Origin: Lanius collurio
Lineage: Eukaryota > Chordata > Aves > Passeriformes > Laniidae
Reading direction: 5' to 3'
Assembly (NCBI GenBank): GCA_020086605.1
Contig: JACBWW010000017.1
Coordinates: 12,600,126 to 12,664,125, forward strand
Length of the DNA stretch: 64,000 nucleotides
Shown here piece after piece: positions 26,281-39,104 of the stretch. The translations under genes and the position numbers were made by a program. How positions within the stretch are numbered: the first letter of the stretch is position 1; the number at the start of each line of letters is the position of its first letter. The notes beneath the pieces were generated by a model, which ran no database searches, was not told the DNA's origin, and saw nothing but the letters and a program-made list of their open reading frames with translations.

Positions 26281-29200
26281 TCTGGACAGCTATCACAGAA
26301 GAAGTGAACCACAAGAGAGACATGGAAAAGGACAAGCTCCTCTTTCTTTATCTCTCCACGTATAAGACCTAACATGGAAGCACTAGTGTAGATTCTTTAT
26401 ACAGTTTATTTGACTGTATAAATACTTAACCCTTTCCTAAGACTGCTGCTGATTTGATCGCTCACCTAATGCAATCCTTTGAGAAAAACAGAATCAGGAC
26501 TTAATTTTGCAATTATTTGCTGCCTCCAGGAAAGCACAATCATTGTTGAGAAAGGGCTTTTAAGTCTCCCCCATGCTGACTGTCTGCTGGAGGCAGTGGA
26601 TAATCACAGAAGCAAACCCCAATTCTTGCCATGCCAGAGGACAGGAAGCAGTCCTTTCCGAGCAAGGGGAAAGGCCTGGCTTCAGCCTCTGCTTCTTAAT
26701 TAGCTGCTGCAGGTGGAGAGCTGTGCAAGTGCCTCACATTGCTTTTATAACTATCACATCTTTATGTGGCTGAACTGGTTTTTTCCACTGTAACTTGGAC
26801 ATTTTTGGAAAAGAAATATTTTGGGTCACATTATCAATTTTCCCCCTATGGAAAGCTTATGAAAATTAATCTATAAGCAAATTGATGTGAGGAAAAAAAG
26901 TTAGCAGAAATGTTTTCAAATGGACAACTTTCAAAAGACTTGAGCTCATTCCATTTGAATTACAAAGCCAGAGCTTTGATCCAGCCACTCTTTGGTTCTC
27001 TACCCCTTTTTCCCACCCATGCTACTTTGCATCACACTTGAACAGGTCTCCAGTGAGTACGTTTTACCTAATGATTGAATTTACCATTGGCAGAAGTACT
27101 CCAGAAGTACTGAAGGCTCCATTTGCTGCCCACAGCAGGCACAAGAAGCCTCTGAGCTGCCTTTTGGATGGTGATGTGCTAATCCCTCTCAGACAGGTGG
27201 AGGACACTACTCCTTCGCCAAGACCTGCACGTCCCTGTGACTTCCTGTTAATGGTCCCGAGACAGCTCTCAGCTAGGGCAGCAATTTGTCTGCAGACATC
27301 AAACTAACCACCCTAGACTAAGGCCACCATGAAGCTGCCTGACTGTGTACTAACCTTGTGCAGTTTTAATTAGTGATAAAGCAAATTAGCAACACTGAGC
27401 TAAATGGCTGTAACCTAAAAAACCACAACCATGTCTTTCTTTAAAGTGCCAGTTGCGCAGTCAGATGAGCACTGAGATTGTGCTCAGAGGAGTCAAGGAG
27501 GCCTTTAAGAGTCACCATGACTTTGGGATAAATTGAAGATACAAAAGCCTTCAAGATGCCTTGTGTAACCAGAAAAAGCAAAGTGGCCTCCACACAGACA
27601 CATGCATTCCTGCAAAAATAATATAAAGGAATTACCTCTACTTACTGGTGTCTCATATCTCACTGGTTATTGGTTTTGTCTGTTTATGGAAAGAAGGCAG
27701 AGCAGATCAGAAAAGCCAAGGACTTGACCTAAACAAACATCAGGATTATGGCTCCAAGAACAAAGGCAGGGTGAAGGAAGAGAGAAATTTTGACTAAGCT
27801 GATTAAAAGGCAATTGTGAAATGAAAAAAACAGCTCCTAATTACTCCTGTGTCTGAGGTCACTGCATATTCCTTGTAGACAGAGAACCATAACAAAAGAA
27901 GCCTGACTATCATCACCTCCATCTCTGCTGTCAATGTGTCTGTAAATGTTACCTGTATTTCCAGTGTGGTGCTGGAAAAGGACTGGGATAAGCCTCAGCA
28001 CATTTGAACTCATTCAACTCCCCCAGGAAAAAAGTCTTCCTTGGCCTAGAGCCAGAAGAATGAGGCATCATTAAAGGAGGAAGTATCAAATAAAGAAGGA
28101 AAAATCATCAAGAAGTCTCTTGATAATGGTGGAGAGATAACTTGTAGATTATAGAGATGGAACTGCTTTTGAAGCAACATCTGCACATGCTGCACACAGT
28201 GTCTAGCCAGAATGGGAAGCCCCACAGTTGGAAGCAGAGACCTGTCTGCTGTGAATAAGGAGGATTTCCATGGAGCCAGGAGATTCAAAGGTGTCCTGAC
28301 AACCCAAAACCTGCTAACAGACATGTGCAGCAGCAAGGAATGACAGATCTCAAAAAGTGTGTTGAGAAAGCAATGAAAGGGGCAGAGGTCAGAGCAGACC
28401 TCACTCAGCCACCTGGCTGCACAAGTGGGTTAGCCAAATGGCCTCAGTAAAACTATTTTCTACTTCATTTGTAACCCTCAGAGGCCAATCAGGGAGAGGA
28501 GAGATTGTCCAGTTCAAATAATGCAAAACTTAATTTCTTTGAGAGAAAACTCCTTGACAGGCTTCTTGGCTCTGCTCAGCATCTCACCAAAGCGAGTGGC
28601 CAGGAGGAGGAACAGGAGAGGTTTCCAGCAGGCAGCCTGTGCACGCCAGCCCTGTCCGTGCTACAGAGCAGCCCACGACAGACGACTGAGTGCTCCAAGT
28701 TTGCAGGAACTGTTGAGATGTGGTGCACAGGCAGCCATGAGGCAGAGAGAGCCAGATCAGCAAATTAGCAGCAAGGGGAAAGCTGAATCCTCTGGCTGGC
28801 TGAGGACCAGACAAGACCTGTTCTTGGCATAATCTGGTGCAAACAAGGACTCCCAGATTAAATGGGCAGTGGAACAACTCACACATTTATCTGGACTTCA
28901 GCTCGAAGGGCCAGATCAGTGAAAGGAAATCAGATGCCCCAAGGGCTTGGGGAATTTGCCCCATCATTTGAGTTTTTCTCTGCAGCAGCCAATCAGGAAA
29001 GGAAGCAGCTGCTAGCAAGATGGACATTAATTGCCATGAACCCCATAAGCAAAGATATGTCAAATGGAAAAGGTGACTCTAGTCTGGTCTGTGGTATTTT
29101 GGAACAATTAAAAATAGTGATAGAGTTGGTTTTTAAAACAAGAGAAGTTGGCAATAATGCAAAAACTAAAGAAAGCAGTTAAGTGCTGGTACAGTGAAAA

Positions 29201-32200
29201 AGTTTGCTATAAAATGTCAGCTTGTTATAATTGGAATCTGGGCCAGAACAAAACATCACAAGAGCCCAGTAAAAAGCCTCTTTCCCAGTCTGAGGATTGC
29301 AAGGACACCACATTATGCCGCTGAATCCCAGAGATACACAAATGAGGCCCCAGTTTTTGTTTAGATCCTCACAGTTGAAGAACAGAAGGAGGAGGCTGGT
29401 TACAAATCATCTGCGGGTATCTGTGAAATGCATGGAAAAAGTGGACACTGCCTCAAGGATAACCGTTAATAGAGCAGACATGCTAAAAACAGCAAGGGGT
29501 AGACTGTCCAAAAGTGAGCCAACTAATTGGTCTCAAATGGAGACAGTGACAGAGAAATATGCATTTGTCCAACAGTTGGGAAAGTTGGGTTTGAAAATTG
29601 GACATCTGGAATTTGAGCTTTATTTCTGGATAATCAAGATAGTGGATGAGCTAATAAACAGTTTGGATTTCATTATGCCTAATAGCTGAGTAAGTGCCAG
29701 GAAACCATGTCTTACAAAGCCTGCTTGTGAAAATTCTTTTAAAATATGGATCACAGGTGAGTAAAATGACATGTAGACAACTGTTTTGCGCAGAGCAGGG
29801 AACAGCACCGTTATAAGTGACATGCCATAGGGGCTTTTCAAACAAAAAAATCACTTCCCAGAGGCTGAAACTGGTTTTGAGACTAGGATCTCAAAGGGAT
29901 TTTAGCTGCTCAAGTGTTGGTATATGGGAAGCAGGAATCTGTTCCCCCTTGTGTGCCAGGCATTTTTGATGATGAGCAAATAAAAGAGGAAAAAAGACAG
30001 TAAGTGCCAGAAAGCGTGTTAAAGTAAACAGATGTAGCAAATATACAGATGAAAACTAGCAGGGAAAGAAGAGAAAGAAGAGTGGAGAAAAATGCAGGGA
30101 GCTTGGTGTTCAGGGCTGAGGATGGCTTACAAGCCTCTGCTGCTGAGGCTTCCAGAGTTGTCCTCCCTCTTTTGTGCCAAAGCAGCACAGGACTGTAATA
30201 TAGAAAGGTGGCCACAGAGCAGCCACTTCACTGCTTAACTGAAGCCAAGTACAGGAGATATTCTGGGCAGTTGGGAATTTCAGGAAGGTGAGACTGAGCT
30301 CTGCCCATTGCCTTGGGTATCACTGGTTGTTCAGAGGAAGGAGGGCAGCTCCACATCCTGTTCAAGCCTGCAAGGATGACTGCAGCCTAGTTTTCCACTC
30401 TAGATCTGACAAACAGCTGTGGACCTCAGCAGGAAGATCTGTTACACAGTGGCAGAATGAATCTCTCAGTGGCCACTGAATGTGGCTTCTTCCCCACTGC
30501 CATAGGGAGAGGGGTTATACCTTGATCACAGCCCTGCAGAAACACAAACTACTTTTAAGCACCTCCACATGGCACTGGCCCATCCATCTTGTGGTCAGGC
30601 GCCCTGAGGGAGCTGCCTCGCTGGCTCCTCAGTAGGGTGGTTCTGCTGCACACATCAAGACCCATGGTCTCTTCCTAGCAGGTGTGCAGATGTCTGAAAC
30701 AAGCTTAAGTCTATCAGGCTGCAGTAAAACTCCAAAGAAAGGGAGTATTTCCTAATGAAAGAGCAGTTTGCTTTGGGCATATGGGGAGTGAAGGAGAAGT
30801 TTCTGCTGACAGAATGACAGTGGAGAGGTCCTGAAACAGCCACTCCTCCTGGATGTGAAGGTTCAGAGAGGACTTTGGTTCCTAACGAGAACTTCACGTC
30901 CAAGCTTGCAGATATTGCACAACATCAGCTAGTTTGGGTGAGCTTGTGGCAGAAAACAATTGCAATCGTCACCAGAACATAATTTAGTATTAGTGGAGTT
31001 ACTAAGACTCTTGTGACCACTCACAGTTTGTTTTCTGGATTTTAAAATGCTTTTTATATAGGAAACAGATGTTAAGAGATACTGAACCTCTAGTTTAGAG
31101 ACAGTATTGCTCTACAGCAACATATAGGCTTTGAAAGTGTCCTGATTGCAGCAAAAATTTCAGGCTTCTGAGTTGATTTATTGTATTACTGAAGTACACC
31201 TTGGCTTAAAAGTTTTATTTATATATTTTCAAGACTGATTGGATGGAAATAAAATAACTGTGGAGTAACAATGAAAATACTCTGACAAGAGGGCATTGCT
31301 TAGTTATGTAAAAATTTGTTATTTAACTATAACTGCTTCAAATATTATTGTGATAGATGCAATTTTTCTGTTTGTCTAGAACATGCTCTTTACACTACCA
31401 CCGTTATAGACTCACGACACTGGTGAGAATTATTCAAAGGTGCTTTTAATGGATTAAATCTAGCTGCTGTCTTCCAACAGGTTTCCATGGAACTCAGACT
31501 CAACAGCCTCCATATGAACCATGGAAAATGATACACAGGCATCTATGGAAAGACAAGTCTCTCTGGGTCTTATTTTGTGAAACTTGGGTGTTAGTGGGGA
31601 CAGCATGTAGCAGAACAAGAAAAGAAATATCTTGAACAAAAAAAACAGATGAAAAGCTCAAAAAAAGAAATTTTTTGGTGAGGTGTCCTGCAAAAGGGGA
31701 AAGGAACAATGAGCAGAATTCTGACCACTTGCTGTTTAATTCCTCCTGTGTTGAGGAGAAAAAATTTTGAGTGATCACTATGAATAAAGAGGCTAGTGTA
31801 AACCCCATATTATTTAGTGATCAATTTCTTTTCCAAACAGATCCCACCTGCAGGACTGTGAGTTGCAACCACACAGGTTAAAAGGGAATAGTCCTATTTT
31901 CTTCTTAAACATTTTTACAGTATTATTAAAGGTCATATATGAACTTTGCATGTAAGTATTCAGCACCATTTTTATAACATTGTCTTTAAAAACCATCTTC
32001 AGGTACATAACTCAATGTCAAACTCCCTCAAACCAATCAATCTCTATTGTAAAATGAACTGGTTGTTGATAGAACTACTACTCACTTTTTTTTCCCAGCA
32101 AAAAGAACAGCCAAGCCCTGTTTTCTGTAGCACTAACTGAGGCACAGCAGGAACCTGTCCTTTTCCAAAATGAGGTCATGTGCATCTGTGTGCTGACAGT

Positions 32201-35200
32201 AGTTGTGTTATCTAGAAATTCTTTCAAGCCACTGAAATTCTTTAAATAAGCTCCTTTATTTTTTGCTTCACCTCCCTTCCCCTGTAACAAAACAAGTGTC
32301 AGAGCTGGTTTAAAAATATCAAATACAAACTTACATATCACCTTTGGGCCTATGAGAATGATGGTTGTGTGCTATAAGATGCAGCAAGTTCATGCTAAAA
32401 CAAAAGGACACTCTCTCCATGGCATATCCATTATCCTCCCCTACTAAGTAACTATATTATCTGCCCTCTACAGACTATGGTTAACAAAGATGCTACTTCT
32501 GGCCAGAGCAGCTTCAATACAGAGTCGTAGCTGCCAGGGATGTGTAATCATTTACACCTGTGCAAAGTAGATGTAAACTCACTTTGCACCCACTTTACAC
32601 AGGTGCAAATGACTGCACAAGGTGAGGGGCAGTGGAGAATCAAGCTCATAATGACTGCAAAGTGCTTAAGCAGGGTGTGATGGAGACCAAGAGAAGCACA
32701 TGGGATACTGTGATCAGTAGGCAAGCAAATGTCAGCAGCGGTTTGGGGAGTCTATTTTCTCTCATTGTGCCAGCAGTGTCTATTATCTGCCGTGTGTGCC
32801 CAGCAGCTAATAAATCAGCTGCTGTGTGAAAGCAACAGGCCTGCCTGCTCCAGCTCCCTCTGGCACTGCTGCTGGGCTCCAGCTGCAGCAGGAAACCTAT
32901 GCTGCCACCCGGGCTGGAAGATGTGTGATTGTGAAATCAGTTCACATGGAGAATCAAGCTAAGCCTAGGAGCTTTGGCTTGGTTTAGGGCATGTTTCTTG
33001 TGAGTTGAACAGCTTATCCAAAAACCTGGCTGGAGCACTGCTGAAATAGTACAGGTGCTCCCATCCCTTTTTGTTATATTGCCTCCTAAAACTGCCCAAG
33101 AGCTAAGGAGTGCAAGAGCTTTCAAAGGAAACTTTACTTTTTATGAGCTGCTGGATAGGACAGAGTAGACAGATCTGAAATTAATCTGCTGCCCTTTTTC
33201 AGAGCTCTCTGACCATAAGGATAAAGACAGTAATTACCTCAATGGGATATCTGGGGGATGTTGGAGAGAAATTTTTTCATGGTGGATTTTTTAGCTTGAA
33301 GATTATGGTTTATATAACAATTTTGCCTGGTAGTCTGAAAAAGACCTTCTGAAATGTGTTCCTCTTAGCCTTACACCTGCCAGCTTTCTTCACTCTTCTT
33401 TCCCTAGCCTACTAATAGTGATGGTAAATGCATCCAGAGAAATATGGTTGCTATAAAGCACTGAAGTTTCTGTGTAGCGTGACATAAAATTACTGAATGT
33501 GAAATAAAGTATGTGTGTCATTTTTCCCAGGGACTTTTAAAATGTGCTTCTGGATATATGTGAAAATATAAAATACTGCTCACAAAAAATTAAAGCAGAA
33601 AGCATACACTCGTGAAGGAAAACTACTTCATTTGTTACAGCTATCTTTTCAAGGTAAAGCAGTCACACCCTGTGTAACAGGCTGAAAATCTATGTGTCCC
33701 CACTGATTTTGCTGTGTTTGCAGTACCTGGTGTGAGAGAGAGCTGGCCATCAGTACAGGAGTGTTTCTTCATGGCTACAAAGTCCTGCAGAGCCTGTGCC
33801 CAAGTCAAGCCCAACATTCATTCACATCCCATGACAATCAGTCTAAATGATTCACAAGCTAGATGATGACAGCTACGACAGTTTAATTAATCAGTTTAAT
33901 TTTAAAACAAGCCATTTTGAGCACATGACTGTGGCAAATAATCCAAACAATTTCTTATTTAATGAAAGCACTTACCAATGACAGTATCAAAGGTGTGGTG
34001 GCAAGCAAGGGTGGGTGAAGGGAGGGTACTGACCCATTGCGGGCCCCTATGGGCTGGGAAAACCAGACTCTAGAAAGAGACAACTATCTCAATACTTACA
34101 TTAACAACAGAGTGAAAGAAGCCTTTATTTTCAGGAACAGGATTGAGCAAAGGACTTCTACCTTCTATTCCTGTATTCCTAGTAAGTTATGAAATATTTA
34201 TCTACCCCAAATCAGGTACCCCCAGTGGCCTCTTCTGTAATGGGCTTTTAGGGGTCTTTTCAGCATGAACTACAATTAACAGAAAGAACACGTTCTCTTT
34301 AGGTAGAGCAGGAGCACAAGGGCTGTTCTGGGGCCTCCTTCCCTCAAGTGACAGCAGTGCCAGGCAGTGCTACTGGAGCTGGCTTTCCAATGAGGTAGCA
34401 CATGGAGCCAAGAGCCAGCCCCCACATTGCCCTGGTACTGGGATCCTGGAGCCTGCCGGCAGCACCCCACACATCACCTCACCCGTGGGGGCTGCAGCAG
34501 TGGGAGGATGGAGGGGAGCAAGCTCAGCTTGTCATGGCTGTTCCACTGTGCTACAGGATGTGGCTGGAAACTGGTACAGTGCAAAGCCACCACTTAAGGG
34601 TAAAGCAGCTGCTCAGATGGGAGCTGCAAGGGCCTGAAGTCCCTTCACTCCATTTTCTTCACCTGCAGTTCCAGATGCAGCACACTCAATGTTGCCTCAA
34701 GTGTGTGGTTCTTCACAGTATGGGAACAACTGTGAAATTTCTGTGTCTGGCTGGGTTGAACCCCCCAGAGGCAGCTGAGATAGGATGTGGGCTACTTCAC
34801 CATACTTGGCACTTGTCACAGGATCCCTCCATTACCTTCTCAGTGACAGCTGGCAACTGATGCCTGCTGTAGTGCCCTACTAGTCATGGTCCTTGGTGTG
34901 CACAGTCTTCAGCTTCTGTGAAGGACAGTGGAATACTGTGACTAGATCCTTGTGGATTTATCAGTTCATCTCCTAGGCCTACTCAAATGTCCTAAATTAT
35001 AAAGGCAGACTGACAGCAGCCTGGTATCAGTGGTATCTTCTATGCTGCTGCTATGAAACCATTTTCCTCTTCTACCCAATTACCATGAAATTTGCAGATA
35101 TTTGCTGAAGGTGTATTTAAGGTACTAAAATACACTTCCTTTTTAAGTGTTTGGGTATTTTTTCACCAAAACTTACCTAAAGCTTTCTTAAAGGAAAGCT

Positions 35201-38200
35201 AAAGGATTCTTTATTGCTTTATTATTTTAAAATCTAAAACCAAGGAAGATTTAAATAGCTAAGTCTAAAACAGGTTATCTTGAAAATGGTCCCTTATTAA
35301 CAGACCCTCATAGTGCCTAGGTCTCCTCTTCAGCTCCCATTTGTTTTTTTGGTACCCTAAGGAACCAACTTAGTCCTAACTTATAGCTAAAACCACTTGG
35401 GACCCCGGGCTTGACTTTTTTCAATTTCTAAGTCCCCAGAGGATTCCATGTGCCCTCAGATATGCATACCAGAAAATGCTTCCACGCAAAATCATGGGAA
35501 GTTCTTTCCTTAAAACATATCCAGCAATATGACCACTGACACTTCCACCTAGTCCAGCTGAGAGCATTTTGCTGGGAACTGGAGGACCAGGTTGCAATGC
35601 TGTTGAGTTCTCTCCTGTGAGTTTGCAGGATCACCAAGAGCACTGTGTGGTCACCCTGCTGGGAGGGTCACTCAGTTCCTTCTGCTGAAATGGAGCATTC
35701 CCTGTGAGAGGAAGGTACAGAGGGGGTTTGTGAAGGAGAGATGCAGAAAGGTAGAAGGGACTGGGAGCACAAGACAGTGAGCAGCTGTGGGAAAAGAAGG
35801 GTAAGGTCCTGTCCCTGGAAACTCCCTGTAAGGGAAGAGTGGGAAGCCCACATGCCCTTCTCCCAGCAAAGTGTCCCAACCAGTGCTGGTAGCCTGCACC
35901 TTCCCCATGGGACAACAAATGCCTCAAAGACTGTGTGCCAGATGCAGAGCTCCTTGGAGTTTGTCATGCCTGGACTGTCTGATGGCCGCTTCAGAGCTCC
36001 CCACACCAATGGGAAGCTGCTTACTGCAACTGCCTTATGCACTTATTTACTTTATCACTCATGCCTTGTGTACATTCCTCATGTTTTAACTATGGAAGCA
36101 GAACAAACTGATCATGTCAACCTTTCTCTCCTCTTTCCTGTTATCCAGTTTGCTTCTAGAGGTTTTCTCCCCCCTCTTGAAAGCTGTTATAGCATGATAA
36201 CATATTGGTCTTCAAGTGTTTCCATTTACATCTTCTTTTTCCCCAGCTACACACTCAGCAATCTATAGGGGAAACATCCATCATGCCCACAAAGCACAGT
36301 AGAGTAGAGAGTTTTGCTTCTGTGACCAGCTCATGTGTAGGAACATATCCACTTAGTCTGGAATCATCAACATTGGCTGCATCCAGCACACACAAGTGAC
36401 CACATATCTTTGCTGTCTACGCCTGCAAAAATCTGGGGTTGTCTGTCTAAGACTTGGAATTTCACTTTTGGCCCTCCTGTCTCCCTTTGCTCAGCTCTGG
36501 AGGGTCAGACAGCACGAACTAATGGACCTACCTTTCTTGGTGGGTTCCTTGTTTCTATATGCCAATGCTAGGTTTAGAAATTACAATTTCTGAAAAGCTT
36601 TCATGAGCCTGAAACTGAGAAGACCAAATGGAGACCATTGAACTCTAATGCATCTATCAGCTCACAGAGCACCTCTTTTTCACCAGTCTCTTACCTGTCT
36701 TAAAATATATTTTTACAAATGAGTGTCTATAAGCACGTATGGGTGCAAAGGCAACAATGCAGTCTGAGAAAAACCAGCTCCTCTGGCAGCTTGGCTGCCT
36801 CATCATTTGGTTGCAGTTGGACTGCCTGGTTCTGATCCTGTTTGGCTCAAGCAGGTCTGAAAATGCTGTCCTTTATTTTTTTTTAACCAAATCCACTGCT
36901 AAAGTCCAGCAATCACTGACATCCAGTGGCAGCTGAGGATAATTACAAATGTTTATTTTCTGAGAGACTTGTTTGCTACCTGAGGAAGATCCAGTTACAC
37001 TAAAGGTTTATTTTTGAACTCTAGGAAAGGAAGACAAGTCAATTGAAGTAAAATACTGCTTTCATTAGGCAGGAGAGGGCAGGTACCTTAGAACCATTAT
37101 TGAAAATCATCTCTATGTTTCTTGCATGATGGGGCTCCAAGTCTAACTGTGCTGCTGTGCAGTTTGGGAGTAACCCCAGAGGGCAAATCGAGTTCTGCCT
37201 TTTGGAAACTGCAGTGAGACCAGACCTGAAGTTTCCTGTCTCAAGACGTTTCGAGTGGAATAAAATTAAGCCTTGAGCAACAGTGACCCCACTATATTGG
37301 TCTAATAAAAACACTGTGCTGCAGGGTGAGCCCTTCAGCCTCTCCCCAGTAAGGTTCAAGTATCAATTAAATCCTCTGGTGGGTGATCCTGCCTGAGGAA
37401 AGCAGCATTAAAATTACATTTTTTTCTTAATTCCATTCAGCACAGTTTCTCCATGCTTGGAGTGGGGTGGGAGGACATTACATAGATTTTTTTATTACAG
37501 TGCAAATACTACTTCTTCCTAAATGCTTGTTTACTCAGCTTTCTTTCTGCATCAAACTGTGTGGGCTATGGGACAACTACTGAGAGCATTACATAGTTCT
37601 TTGGTTTGGGTTTTTTTCTATGCAGTCTGACAGCATTCAGGGAATGCTTAGAAGTCATTGTAGAGAAAAAAGATAAGATCCCCATAGAAAGCATGGAGGT
37701 AAGTCTTTGAATGGCACAGCCAGACCTAATTACTACAGGAAAATTAGACTCATCAGTGAAAGCATAATTATGAGACTAACTTGTGTGTAAGATCTCTTTG
37801 ATGCTTTTTTCTCTTTTTTTTCTGGTGATGGAGGGGAGTAGGATAATAAAACAAAAATAATAAAGTCATCTTACTTTTATTTTTATACCTATAATTCTTT
37901 CAAGTGTATTAGAGCATAAAATACTTCCAAGGCAGCAACTTTTAATGGTTGCTGACATCACCATAATTTAAACTTTGAGCCTTTGTAAACAGTTTGCACA
38001 GAATGCCTTATAAGCAATCTGAGCTCATTGCAAGGGCTCCAGCATTTTCTGAATGCATGACTTCATCTGTCTCTTCCCCTTCAGTCTCCAGTCCTTTCTT
38101 TACTGTTTTCACCCCTTCTAATACCTCTTGCAGAGAGAATACCTTTACAACTTTTTTGGCAGACACCACAGGCCCCTTCTCACTGACGTGTTACAATGGT

Positions 38201-39087
38201 ATCTCTTGGAGCTTTGGCCACAAACAGGGCATTAGCCGTATAACAGACAGCCTCTGAGGGAAGGGGTTCAGAGGTGGAGGATGCACCCAACAAAAAGGGG
38301 ACCCATAGCTCATGCTAAGATGTGGTGGGATTTGAGGCCACTTCCACTTGTGTGTCCTGCTCTAGGGAAAAGCTGCCCTGAGGAGGAGAAGAGAAATCTG
38401 GGAGGAAAGAAGCAGCACCACATCTTAAAGTGACAGGTTTAAATGTAATGAAAAAAAAGGAAGTTCACTTCCCTTGAGTTTGATAGATTTTGTTTTGTGT
38501 CCTCTGCCTATGTGGGTAGGGTCATGGCTGAAAAAGTGGGAGAAAGGAGTGACAACACCTTCCTTGCAACACGAGACCACCCTGGATCACCTTGACTGAC
38601 AGTGCTGGGATGTGAGCAAGGGCTCTCCTCTTCCTCTGTCTCACCAACAGTGAGAGCCATTCTGTGCTCATGGAGAACATTAAGAGAAAACTGCAATGAC
38701 CAGATGCTCAAGAAGCTGAAGGAGCTGAGCTTGCTCTGAGGCTGATAAAAGTCTCCACACAGGGTCACTAAGGAAGGATTGCTCTGCCTGTATTCGGGGA
38801 GAAATTCAGAATGTCTTTTCTGGTACTGAAATAAAGCAGTCCCCTTTCAGACCAGTCAGGAAAGTAATTGTTCATTCCTCAGGTTGAGCTGCACATATGC
38901 GATCTCTTTGTTAAGTAGCTTTCTAAATTTTTGCGCCTTGGCTCTTCCAGTTGCAGCCTGTGTGATTGCCAGCCCTGAGCACTGGCCAGGAAACCCCAGC
39001 CCCAGCTCAGAAGGGGTGAAGGCAGCAAGGCTCTTACAGCACAGACACAGCTATAAACGGGCCGCTGGTTACACCCACTGGGGAGGC
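26281..39087. other. Non-coding stretch, about 12.8 kb
   Basis: No convincing exon is found. Long frames occur at 29297-29689 (+), 34402-34860 (+) and 35741-36268 (+), but they overlap antisense frames in the same GC-richer patches and show no domain or splice signals. The segment holds the 79-nt near-palindrome at 32541-32619. An AT-rich patch around 33840-33980 has repeated GTTTAATT motifs. Confidence 0.55.
32541..32619. repeat. 79-nt near-palindrome, probably an old dispersed repeat
   Basis: Arms 32541-32579 and 32581-32619 are reverse complements at 31 of 39 positions, around a single central base (32580). The core 31-nt arms match at 25 positions, and most mismatches are transitions. 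This is what decay of an originally better palindrome by C-to-T change would give. The sequence continues into GGGCAGTGGAGAATCA-like text, which resembles old repeats common in reptile genomes. That resemblance is from memory and not verified. It could be a palindromic DNA-transposon remnant or part of an ancient LINE 3' end. Confidence 0.6.
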
Positions 39088-39104
39088 GGGGGGGGGGGGG
39101 GGGG
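39088..39104. repeat. Run of 17 G residues
   Basis: This is an uninterrupted G17 tract on the + strand, preceded by GGGAGGC. It can form G-quadruplexes and is prone to length error in sequencing and to replication slippage. The translated frames across it (poly-Gly on +, poly-Pro on -) are artefacts of the tract. Confidence 0.95.

Noticed and set aside
29297..29689. 130-codon + strand ORF
   Set aside because: It has no domain, no splice context and no nearby related exon.
34402..34860. 152-codon + strand ORF
   Set aside because: It has a His/Leu/Gln-rich, low-quality composition, no splice signals and no known motif.
35741..36268. 175-codon + strand ORF
   Set aside because: It overlaps three antisense frames in a locally GC-richer patch, has no domain or homology I recognise, and has a random-looking tail of hydrophobic residues. 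It is best explained by chance.
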